Source of the DNA: Siphonodentalium dalli
Lineage: Eukaryota > Mollusca > Scaphopoda > Gadilida > Siphonodentaliidae
Length of the DNA stretch: 64,000 nucleotides
Assembly (NCBI GenBank): GCA_032622095.1
Contig: CP136061.1
Location: 175,485,692 to 175,549,691, forward strand
Direction of reading: 5' to 3'
Below, in pieces: positions 1 to 7,810 of the stretch. The notes under the pieces were generated by a model, which saw nothing but the letters and a program-made list of their open reading frames with translations, ran no database searches and was not told the DNA's origin. How positions within the stretch are numbered: position 1 is the stretch's first letter; every line of letters begins with the position of its first letter. The position numbers and the translations under genes are program-made.

Positions 1-690
1 AAATTCATGATAGTATATACAATTAATTAAGATGTTTTAACATATGAATTCATCTTCGTTCATAAACGATGACCAAGTAAAGTTATCAAATGCAATGATC
101 AAGAAAAATGTTCAGTATGTTTCTTGTGTTCAGTTTTTATGTATAAAATATGTACAATTCCAAAAACAAAAACTAGAAAAACATTCCATATTTGCCTAAC
201 GAGGTAATAAATATATCAATCATGTGTACCAAATAATAGATAATGATCTAACGAAATTAAAAACATTTGTTTGATCGCTATGCAATAATGATCAAGAAAA
301 ATATGCATGGTGATCCGTCTCTGAAAAAACACGTCAGGAAATATTTGTCAATTTTTTAAGTTCAATGCGTTGTGTTTTCATTGACGCCCGTGTAACAATC
401 TTGTGTTCAGTTTTATGTATAAAATATGTACAATTCCAAAAACAAAAACTAGAAAAACATTCCATATTTTCCTAACGAGGTAATAAATATATCAATCATG
501 TGCACCAAATAATAGATAATGATCTGACGAAATTAAAAACATTTGTTTGATCGCTATGCAATAATGATCAAGAAAAATATGCATGTTGATCCGTCTCTGA
601 AAAAACACAACGGCAGGAAATATTTGTCAATTTTAACGCCAACGCGACATGTGATTTCATTGTCGCCCGTGTCAAATGTATACAAATATT
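1..690 (+). repeat. Two direct copies of a promoter-like repeat upstream of the first small gene
   Basis: Copy one (about 1-398) and copy two (about 401-690) are near identical over roughly 270 bp, and a third copy lies at 1919-2340. Copies two and three both run through a sequence containing TATACAAATATTTTC shortly before the ATG of a small gene, so they look like duplicated promoter/5' regions. Copy one has lost this end and leads straight into copy two. No coding potential is seen inside them. Confidence 0.75.
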
Positions 691-730
691 TTCGAATTTG
701 ATCAACCTTACATTGCATTGCTATCAAGAG

Positions 731-1219
731 ATGGATCCGTTAACAGAATTTCTTCAGAGTGAGATATACAGTAGTCCTGTTGCACAGAATACATATGCTG
801 CGCCACAGTCAACAGTCCAAGCTAATACGACAATGACTATAGGTGGTGATACACTCATTTTAAAAGCGATTTTAGATGAACTGAGATGTCTTCGCAGGGA
901 TATTGACGTGAAAACGCAAGTAACGCATCAAGAAGTGAAAGTGAATCTTCGTTTTGTTGCAGAACAGATAGATATCCCAATTAGGGTTCATGATGTTCAG
1001 AGATCGAAAGAGCAGAAACAGATCAAAAAAGGAAAATCATCGGCGACGAAAGAAAAACAACCTAAGAGTGTCATGAAGGCTTCTACTGAGACAAAAGTCA
1101 GATTTCATCTTCCTTGTAAAGAATCTAGAGATACAGAGAACTGTGATGAATTCGCAAAAGCTCTCGTTTCTCATGGGAAAGATATGTCAAGATATAAGAA
1201 AAACACAAAACGGTGTTAA
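731..1219 (+). CDS. Unknown 162-residue basic protein with histone-type mRNA 3' end
   Basis: No family is recognised. The first in-frame ATG is at 731; the reading frame is also open for 33 bases upstream but only through a TTG. The protein starts with a short acidic stretch (MDPLTEF), continues with a Thr/Ser/Gln-rich segment, then a predicted helical region around residues 40-85 rich in Leu/Arg/Asp that could form a coiled coil, and ends in a strongly basic Lys/Ser/Thr tail. The stop is followed 23 bases later by a perfect histone-type stem-loop. The upstream region is shared with the gene at 2361, but the two proteins are not similar. It is probably an accessory gene of the Polinton; that assignment is inferred from position. 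Confidence 0.6.
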   Translation: MDPLTEFLQSEIYSSPVAQNTYAAPQSTVQANTTMTIGGDTLILKAILDELRCLRRDIDVKTQVTHQEVKVNLRFVAEQIDIPIRVHDVQRSKEQKQIKKGKSSATKEKQPKSVMKASTETKVRFHLPCKESRDTENCDEFAKALVSHGKDMSRYKKNTKRC

Positions 1220-1241
1220 AGTCAGATGATAAATTTAAAAC

Positions 1242-1257
1242 GGCCCTTTTCAGGGCC
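1242..1257 (+). terminator. Histone-type 3' stem-loop after the 731-1219 gene
   Basis: The sequence GGCCCTTTTCAGGGCC folds into a 6-bp stem (GGCCCT/AGGGCC) with a TTTC loop. It fits the metazoan replication-dependent histone mRNA 3' stem-loop consensus, with A-rich sequence before it and ACACACA after it. It begins 23 bases after the stop codon. A purine-containing stretch (CCCAAAAGG) follows about 10 bases downstream, where a U7-binding element would lie. No histone gene is next to it. Confidence 0.8.
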
Positions 1258-1467
1258 ACACACATTTCCCAAAAGGTTACTCTTTCATAGCTGAAAAAAA
1301 CAAAACACGATTGTTCATTTCATAATTTATTCAACAACAAATATTTGCAAGTATATTTTGTTTTAAATTATTTGTGGCGTGATTTTTTCAAAACGAAACA
1401 TAGGGTACAATGAACATTATTAGTTCTTAAGCAATGCTAAAAGTTTTTCTTTTTGAAAAAATTGGTT

Positions 1468-1510
1468 GGTCCTGAAAAGAACCGTTTTTGTTTTGGCCCT
1501 GAAAAGGGCC
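1468..1510 (-). terminator. Two minus-strand histone-type stem-loops in tandem
   Basis: Reading the minus strand, the block at 1495-1510 is again GGCCCTTTTCAGGGCC, and 1468-1483 reads GGTTCTTTTCAGGACC, which keeps the 6-bp stem through one G-T pair. They face the plus-strand stem-loop at 1242, so two transcription units appear to converge here. The gene they would serve should lie just above 1510 on the minus strand, where only broken reading frames remain. Confidence 0.65.
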
Positions 1511-1918
1511 GTTTTGTACGACATCAAAATTCACTCCCCAATTTTCTCAGAGTGAGAATTTTGCTTTTGGTGCCCCACCTCAGATAAAATAGGACAGCTA
1601 GACTCTGTTGGTATGGTTGCTGTTCTTTTTTACATGATCAGCTTTGAACGGTCGGTCACTTCTCTTGCGTACCTGCCCCACATTATCTGCGGTGTTATCC
1701 CCATAGTTCCTCTCAGTATCGCCATCAAGGGTTCGGGTATTGCAGTCATCTTTGAATGCAGAATAAGTCTGAAGATCCGTCTTGAACTTGTATCACGATT
1801 GCGCGGGCGGTAGAGAAAGCACATAATACTTTGACGTTAAAAATGACAAATGTTTCCTGACGTTGTTTCTTTTCAGTGCATTATCTGTTAGTTTCACCAT
1901 TTCGATATGTTATAGATT
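1511..1918. other. Unassigned stretch, possible minus-strand gene relic
   Basis: On the minus strand, a 64-codon ATG frame (1824-1630) and an overlapping frame rich in Asp/Asn/Lys/Arg are each interrupted by stops before the stem-loops at 1495 and 1468. Neither resembles a histone or any family I know. It may be a decayed gene that used those stem-loops. Otherwise nothing is recognised here. Confidence 0.3.
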
Positions 1919-2340
1919 AAATTCATGATAGTATATACAATTAATTAAGATGTTTTAACATATGAATTCATCTTCGTTCATAAACGATGACCAAGTAAAG
2001 TTATCAAATGCAATGATCAAGAAAAATGTTCAGTATGTTTCTTGTGTTCAGTTTTTATGTATAAAATATGTACAATTCCAAAAACAAAAACTAGAAAAAC
2101 ATTCCATATTTGCCTAACGAGGTAATAAATATATCAATCATGTGTACCAAATAACAGATAATGATCTAACGAAATTAAAAACATTTGTTTGATCGCTATG
2201 CAATAATGATCAAGAAAAAAATGCATGGTGATCCGTCTCTGAAAAAACACAACGTCAGGAAATATTTGTCAATTTTAACGCCAATGCGACATGTGATTTC
2301 ATTGTCGCCCGTGTCAAATGTATACAAATATTTTCACTTT
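1919..2340 (+). repeat. Third copy of the promoter-like repeat, before the second small gene
   Basis: This block begins with the same AAATTCATGATAGTATATAC as position 1 and follows the copies at 1-690 with only scattered differences, ending in the TATACAAATATTTTC segment about 30 bases before the ATG at 2361. It is the most complete of the three copies. The sharing suggests that small-gene units were duplicated together with their promoters. Confidence 0.75.
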
Positions 2341-2360
2341 TTCAGTGAACTTCATTCATT

Positions 2361-2714
2361 ATGCCGTCTTTAAAGAAATTTCTCAAGAAGTTGTGGAGGA
2401 AGAGAGATTCGTCAGAGGAGACGGAAATAAGAAGATATAGGAAATGGCAGGATTCTCCTAAACAAAGTATGGTTCAGAAGCAGATGATAAGAGATTTTTT
2501 GGCTCGCCGACGACCATTGCCTAAAGTATGTGATGTTCAAGAATCAAGCAATCTTGATCTCGTGGAGATCTTGTCACAGATCAAGAAGAAAGATCTGTGT
2601 AATGCAGCGATTGACAGCTTTGCTCAGGCTGGTGCGGCGCACAGATCAAATCCTATTTGGTCTGTGACAATTAATCCCAACGGGATATATCATGATTTGT
2701 CAGAATTCTTATGA
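2361..2714 (+). CDS. Unknown 117-residue basic protein with histone-type mRNA 3' end
   Basis: No family is recognised. The protein opens with a very basic amphipathic segment (KKFLKKLWRKRD), continues through a charged region with another Arg patch (LARRRPLP near residue 50), and ends in a more neutral tail. A nuclear or nucleic-acid-binding role is possible but unproven. The ATG at 2361 has 20 bases of plausible leader after the shared promoter repeat. The stop is followed 20 bases later by a perfect histone-type stem-loop, and the 3' flank up to about 2822 matches the flank of the 731-1219 gene. It faces the zinc-knuckle gene on the other strand. Confidence 0.6.
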   Translation: MPSLKKFLKKLWRKRDSSEETEIRRYRKWQDSPKQSMVQKQMIRDFLARRRPLPKVCDVQESSNLDLVEILSQIKKKDLCNAAIDSFAQAGAAHRSNPIWSVTINPNGIYHDLSEFL

Positions 2715-2733
2715 ATCCTGGAAAAGAGAAAAC

Positions 2734-2749
2734 GGCCCTTTTCAGGGCC
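2734..2749 (+). terminator. Histone-type 3' stem-loop after the 2361-2714 gene
   Basis: GGCCCTTTTCAGGGCC, identical to the element at 1242, is preceded by AAAAC and followed by ACACACA, 20 bases after the stop. The next 70 bases also match the flank of the first gene. They include TTTATT, which on the minus strand is an AATAAA suitable for the opposing gene ending at 2888. Confidence 0.8.
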
Positions 2750-2887
2750 ACACACATTTCCCAAAAGGTTACTCTTTCATAGCTGAAAAAACAAAACACG
2801 ATTGTTCAATTCATAATTTATTCACACAACATAATTTTCAATTGTTTGTGTCGATTCGTTTATCTGTTTTTGGAATGTAGAATGGTC

Positions 2888-3427
2888 TCAGCTTCTTTTT
2901 CTTGGAAGTTTTCTTGGAATTTTCAATTTCTGGATGTTTATCTTCAGATTTGTTCTGTGAATCATTCGTAGGATCAACAGGTCGGTCTTGTTTGGAAAAA
3001 TCTGATGTTGTAGACATCTCTTCAGTTTTGATATCTGCATTTGTTCTTGTATTGTTACTGCTTGTAGACTTTTCACATTTGTTTTGTCGCCGAAATCTAC
3101 TTTACAATGGAAGGACCAATGGGTGTCTTGGCCGCATTTGTAACAGTAACCATATGGCGGTTTCCAATTTTTATCAGCTTTGTTTTTCTCTTGTTTCTCT
3201 TGCCATTGCATTTTGTTACAAAGTTTAAACAAATCGGTAGAGATCTGTCTCAATTCGACAAGATTATCTTGAATTTTTCTTGTCTGTGTTTGTGTAGATT
3301 TTTTTGAATCTTCTTTATGTAGCTCAATATCGCTCTCTTCAATAACTGCAGGCCTTGGTCTTTTTCTAACAATATCTTCTTCGCTGGTGGCGTCGTCTGA
3401 AACAGGTCTTTTAATTCTCATAAACAT
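2888..3427 (-). CDS. CCHC zinc-knuckle protein, 179 residues
   Basis: The first ATG on this strand is at 3427. Residues 1-33 are identical but for one substitution to the start of the opposite-strand polymerase gene and contain an NLS-like KRPRP. A predicted helical stretch follows (about 50-85), then one zinc knuckle, C95-x2-C98-x4-H103-x4-C108, and a basic C-terminal tail. Zinc knuckles of this form bind single-stranded nucleic acid in retroviral Gag and cellular proteins; here the role is inferred only. Transcription would start in the palindromic region centred at 3521 from a TATAAAAG on this strand. An AATAAA lies about 65 bases past the stop. I know no Polinton core gene that matches. 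Confidence 0.65.
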   Translation of the reverse strand: MFMRIKRPVSDDATSEEDIVRKRPRPAVIEESDIELHKEDSKKSTQTQTRKIQDNLVELRQISTDLFKLCNKMQWQEKQEKNKADKNWKPPYGYCYKCGQDTHWSFHCKVDFGDKTNVKSLQAVTIQEQMQISKLKRCLQHQIFPNKTDLLILRMIHRTNLKINIQKLKIPRKLPRKRS

Positions 3428-3715
3428 TTTTGTCTTGAGTTTTGTCAGCAAAAAATATTGCGACTGGCTTCTTCGGAGTTGAAGTGTAAAGTGTAGAATT
3501 ACACCTGCTTTTATAGCATCGAATGCTATAAAAGCAGGTGTAATTCTACACTTTACATTTCAACTCCGAAGAAGCCAGTCGCAATATTTTTTGCTGACAA
3601 AACTCAAGACAAAAATGTTTAAGAGAATTAAAAGACCTGTTTCAGACGACGCCACCAGCGAAGAAGATATTGTTAGAAAAAGACCAAGGCCTGCAGTTAT
3701 TGAAGAGAGTGATAT
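3327..3715. promoter_or_regulatory. 193-bp near-perfect inverted repeat forming a divergent promoter and shared N-terminal codons
   Basis: Arms 3327-3519 and 3523-3715 are reverse complements with only three or so mismatches and a 3-base spacer. Each arm carries TATAAAAG close to the centre (3527-3534 on plus, 3508-3515 on minus) and, about 80 bases on, an ATG followed by 32 codons of the same protein start. The structure therefore gives two opposite genes the same core promoter, leader and N-terminus. As written it would form a long hairpin. Confidence 0.8.
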
Positions 3716-4872
3716 GGAAACTGATGGGGCAGAAAATGAAGAAAGTTCTAGTGATGGGCAGATTGGACGCGGTCGAAGACAGAATAGAGAAATTGGTGGG
3801 AAGAGAAAGAGAAGTCTGGCTAGAGAGCGTGTTGTGTTCAATCCAACAAAATATTTCAAATTGGAGCTGAACTCGGAGAAATTTTCCAGAAAATTTAAAT
3901 CAGCAGCACGACAATTTGGTGTGAAATTCGAGAAATTTACAGATCCAATCGAGAACATTCCAGAGATATTTGAGAAGTTGACAGAACAATTGAAACAGAA
4001 ATGTTCAGCAAATGAGAAGACAAGAATCAGAGTTAAGATAAATCATCCAGGACTTGATATGAGCATTTTCATTCCATTCACAAAAGCCAGTGAATTGAAT
4101 GGTGGGACACTCATGGATAATATTCAAAATGTAGTTCAATCAAATGCAGACTTTACAATTCATGACGGTGCACTCAATTTCGAAATCTTCGTTACAGATA
4201 TTCCGGAAGGTGGTACACGACACTCACTACATTATGGACCATTTGCAGACAAGAACAAGCTGACAAAAGTAAAAAGAAGTATTGTCCGGATTGAAAATGC
4301 TGATGATGTTATGTGTATGGCAAGATCTATTGTCGTCGGAATGTGTGCTGGTCAAAGAAATGGAAAAGAATAAGACAATCAATATACACAGCACAAACAG
4401 ATGCCGCAAAAAATCTACTCAACCGTGCTGGCATTCCGCACGATACAGTTTGCAGTATCAATGAGTTCCACAAGATTCAAGAAATATTGTATCCAGAATA
4501 TGTTGTGAAAATTCACAATGAATTTGCTGGCGCTGGATTTCTATTTGAACCTGCAGAAATGTGTTCGGAGAGCAAATGTGTACACATCTACTACAACAAC
4601 AATCACTTCGACACCATAACATCAATCAAAGGATTTCTAGGCACCAGCTACTACTGCGAATTCTGTGACATTGGATTCAAAAGTCGTGGCGATCATCGAT
4701 GCAGATTTGTTTGTGCATGCTGGTCATTGACACAGTGTAATTTCACAAAATGGGTGAAGTGTAGAACGTGTCGACGATCATTCAGAAGTAAATCTTGTTT
4801 CGACAACCATTTGAAGACGGAAGGAAAACAGAAAAGAAATATATGTGATTTGGTTCAACTACGCAACAATTG
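3615..4872 (+). pseudogene. polB: Polinton protein-primed family-B DNA polymerase, N-terminal part (frameshifted)
   Basis: The first ATG (3615) lies inside the inverted repeat. The frame runs to a stop at 4371-4373, and the coding signal continues in another frame from about 4313. The shift falls in the overlap 4313-4373 and is not at a canonical slippery site. The first part has an acidic/basic NLS-like start and a region ending in SIVRIENADDVMCMARSIVVG, resembling the N-terminal region of Polinton polymerases. The second part is Cys/His-rich (several CxxC pairs around 4650-4800), as in the zinc-binding region before the exonuclease of these enzymes. A Gypsy element cuts the gene at 4872. 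The reading phase on the far side at 14398 is the one expected if the insert and one target copy are removed. Confidence 0.8.
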
Positions 4873-5754
4873 TGTGGCGGGGTTAAAACCCATACTCAGG
4901 TTAGTATGTACCTTTAATATCTCTCCCGCCACTCTGTGTAGTCCATCTAATTATGCTCTATACTTGGTAAGTGAATCCCATTTAAAAAGTAAACAAGCCC
5001 AGTTCTAAATAAGTTTTAATAATCTATTTATAATCCCCGGGATTTAGAATGGTACTTTCTTCCCGTAAATATCTTTGGGGAGGAAGCACGCTAAAATATG
5101 TGCCCATAAAATATATGTTTAAATAATAAAAGCTCAAATCATTCCGAAATGGTAAGTACAATTTATATTAATATTCAATCTAATATTAATCATAAAGTTG
5201 TGGTATGTCAATAAGTGGTAAAAGTAAATAAAGTACTATAGATCTAAAGTGGTTTGAATACTTATTTAAAGGTAAAATAATAAGGTATTCAAAGACAACA
5301 TAAGTCCAGTCAGTCATAATTGTTATATGTGTCATATGTTCATTTAGTGTTGTATATTATAAAATAATGCAGTTATAACTCTCGTAATGTTACAGAAACA
5401 AGTAGATATTAAAGTCTCTCGGTTGGAGCATATAGTGTTGCTGTGTAATATGTCATTTAGTTTATATAGTACAGAATGGTCATAATTACATGTATTAGCT
5501 GTTATGTAAAGCATAGGGCAGACATTAAGAATATGTTATTGTCTCGTTTTAGGGCTTCATTTCTACATTTCTTCATCCATTCCATCGATCATTCATTCGT
5601 ATACATTTTGGTGAAGATTGAACGTTTAGAACTGCACCCAGTTGTATGTGTTGTTACTTCATCCCTATGGGAAATCCATAGAAACTCATGTGCCCCATGA
5701 CTATGGATCTCGTGCGCTAGCTGGATTGTATATCAAATAGTCATAGGGGTAACA
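4873..5754 (+). repeat. 5' LTR of the Gypsy element
   Basis: The 882-bp repeat starts TGTGGCGGGG and ends GGGGTAACA, and is matched at 13072-13953. Differences noticed: T/A near 5026, A/T near 5375, T/A at the CCATTCCATCG/CCATACCATCG site, and C/T in GTATACATT. AATAAA-like sites occur near 5229. Directly after the end, TGGCGCCCAACG (5756-5767) is the primer-binding site. Confidence 0.93.
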
Positions 5755-6687
5755 TTGGCGCCCAACGTATAAACCCATTGTTTGGAGAACTTTGGCATGG
5801 AAATGGTTAAAGATGCCAGGACATGTGTGCCTGTTTTGTCTGCAGCCACCCAGTTCTGCAGACTAGGATATCGCATTACACCTGCTGTATAATAGTTCTG
5901 CATGTAGTGTGCTGATGGATACACATAGCTGAACCCAGAAGACCTGGAGTAAACATGCTGTGGTCATTGTTTGTTATCAGATTACTCGATCTCTACAAGC
6001 TTCATCATAGACTTTTCTGATGCAGGGAACATCAGCCCAACGGAAGGATTCTACTGTGTGTGTCTTTCTCTTCAGTGGCTGGGATGGTATACTTGGCCTA
6101 GGTATTGACTTCATTCACTGGCTTATGGGAGAACAGACTATATATTCCTGGATTTAATCGCTTGGGATGTAAACAAACCATAATTTCACCTGGCTGGAAC
6201 TCATTCAACTCATGAGAACTGTGATGTGTTATCTACAGAGACTTTGACATTTCTATCCTTTTCTATTGTGTTTTTGCTAATTATTATACCAAACACATGT
6301 TTACAAACATTGTTATCATGTCATTGTTTTAAACTTTTTGATTTAATTTAATTTAATTTGTTTATAACTAGGAATAATTTAGTATATAGTAAAATGGTAT
6401 AGTAGGATACTCTCACTAAACTTATCACTTAAATTTTGGCATACCACTCATATAAAGTTCAAAAGTTGGTCGTTTCACATTAACCCTTTGCTGGTAAGTC
6501 TGCATGGTATTATTCGCCTAATTAATTATTATTATTAATTTTGGGATTAATTTCTATGGGTTCAGTGGTGTCATTGGTGTATTTGCTGTTGGTATGAGGT
6601 GAGTTCTATTTAATTAATTTGAGAACATTTCATATAGTTGTGCTGCATTGGTGAGTATCTTCTTGCAGGTCATTTATTATTCCAACA
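5755..6687 (+). other. Gypsy leader with primer-binding site
   Basis: Begins with TT then TGGCGCCCAACG, the usual form of a tRNA-3'-end primer-binding site. The remaining 0.9 kb up to the gag ATG has no long reading frame. Its first 273 bases recur after the 3' LTR at 13954-14226. Confidence 0.8.
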
Positions 6688-7808
6688 ATGTCGGTTCACG
6701 AGGATGAAGGTGTTGACCAGGCGACAATTGCTGATAACGTCATGTCTGGGTTTCAGAAAATGGGTATCACACCTAAGGCTGATACTCCCGAGGATTTCGC
6801 AATGTGGTTCCAGGGGTTGCGTATGAAACAGCCGCTGTTTGGTGACTCGCCTCACGGTGGTTCCCAGCCTGTTGTAGTCAAGAATGCTCCCCATGTTTCC
6901 ACTTTTTCAGGTGTTGAACAGAAAAATGAGGCTTCATATGAGATGTGGCAGTATGAAATTGACTGTCTGCTGGAATCCAATTTTTCAGAGACAGAAATAC
7001 TATACGCGATACGCAAATCGCTGCGAGGTGACGCCAGCAAGGTGGTCATGCGTCTGGGTCGAGAAGCCTCTGTTCAGGATATTTTATTGAAATTTCAGCA
7101 CCTGTATGGCACGATCCGATCACAAGAATCGCTGTTGGGTACCTTTTTCAGTGCGCAACAAGGTGCGACAGAGTCGGTGGTCGATTGGGGTAACAGGCTG
7201 GAGGAACTGTACAGCAAGACGACAATGTTTACCAAACTGGTATCTAGCTGCACGGATGACCTGTTGAAAAACAGATTTTTCGACGGGCTCCGGCAGGAAT
7301 TGAAAGACATTGCCGCCTTTAAGGTCAAGGAATGTCGGGACTACAATACGCTGCTTTCAGCGCTTCGGTTGGTCGAGCAAGACCACTGTAAATCAAAACC
7401 TACAGCTATTAATAAGTCCATTGTATCTTCTTCAGATTCTGGCAAACTAGACCAGATTCTGTCCCAACTCTCACAGTTGACTGACAGGGTGCAAAAGATA
7501 GAGCGCAGCCAGCAGTCTTCGGCAACAGTTTCTGTTGCAGGTGCTTCAGTTGGCGACCACGGTGGAGCGGTCGTGGCCAGCGGGGAGGTCGAGGTCGAGG
7601 CTCCAACCAAGGTGAAATTCGAACACCACCCACCTCAACTGATAATAATGATTTCATTTATTCTAGGGCGGCAGAGACCGGACCCTTGTGTTATGGTTGC
7701 AACTCTTATCACGGACCCCCCTTCTGTAAACGAGGCCGTGGAGGTTACTCACAGGGTAGAGGTGGCCATTTAAACGGCTATCCATCTATGACGACTGGTC
7801 AGTCATAG
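6688..7808 (+). pseudogene. gag: Gypsy gag with one frameshift
   Basis: The ATG at 6688 opens a frame with a Retrotrans_gag-like helical capsid region (about residues 70-230, including LESNFSETEILYAIRKSL and FFDGLRQELKDIAAF). A second frame carries the basic RGG-rich segment and a zinc knuckle CxxCx3Hx4C (CYGCNSYHGPPFC, about 7687-7725) typical of nucleocapsid. The switch needed is -1 and falls near 7540-7575. The first frame alone stops at 7771-7773, while the zinc-knuckle frame stops at 7806-7808. The upstream shift is probably a small indel, because the true gag-pol shift signal follows in the zinc-knuckle frame. The product would package the RNA in virus-like particles. Confidence 0.85.
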
Positions 7809-7810
7809 AT
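7769..7810 (+). promoter_or_regulatory. Programmed -1 ribosomal frameshift signal between gag and pol
   Basis: TTTAAAC at 7769-7775 lies in the correct phase (T TTA AAC) of the zinc-knuckle gag frame. After an 8-base spacer comes a perfect 9-bp hairpin: ATCTATGAC (7784-7792), 9-base loop, GTCATAGAT (7802-7810). The -1 frame entered at 7769 is open without a stop through protease and RT to 11281. The gag stop TAG (7806-7808) lies inside the hairpin. Confidence 0.85.

Noticed and set aside
1630-1824. Minus-strand frame above the histone-type stem-loops considered as a histone gene
   Set aside because: The translation in all three frames resembles no core or linker histone, and stops interrupt it before the stem-loops.
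3591-3614. TTG-led extension of the polymerase and zinc-knuckle proteins
   Set aside because: Non-ATG start in a eukaryote; the ATG eight codons on is in both arms.
4350-4373. Programmed frameshift in the polymerase N-terminus
   Set aside because: The overlap has A-rich runs but no heptamer in the right phase and no evident downstream structure; a plain indel is more likely given other lesions.
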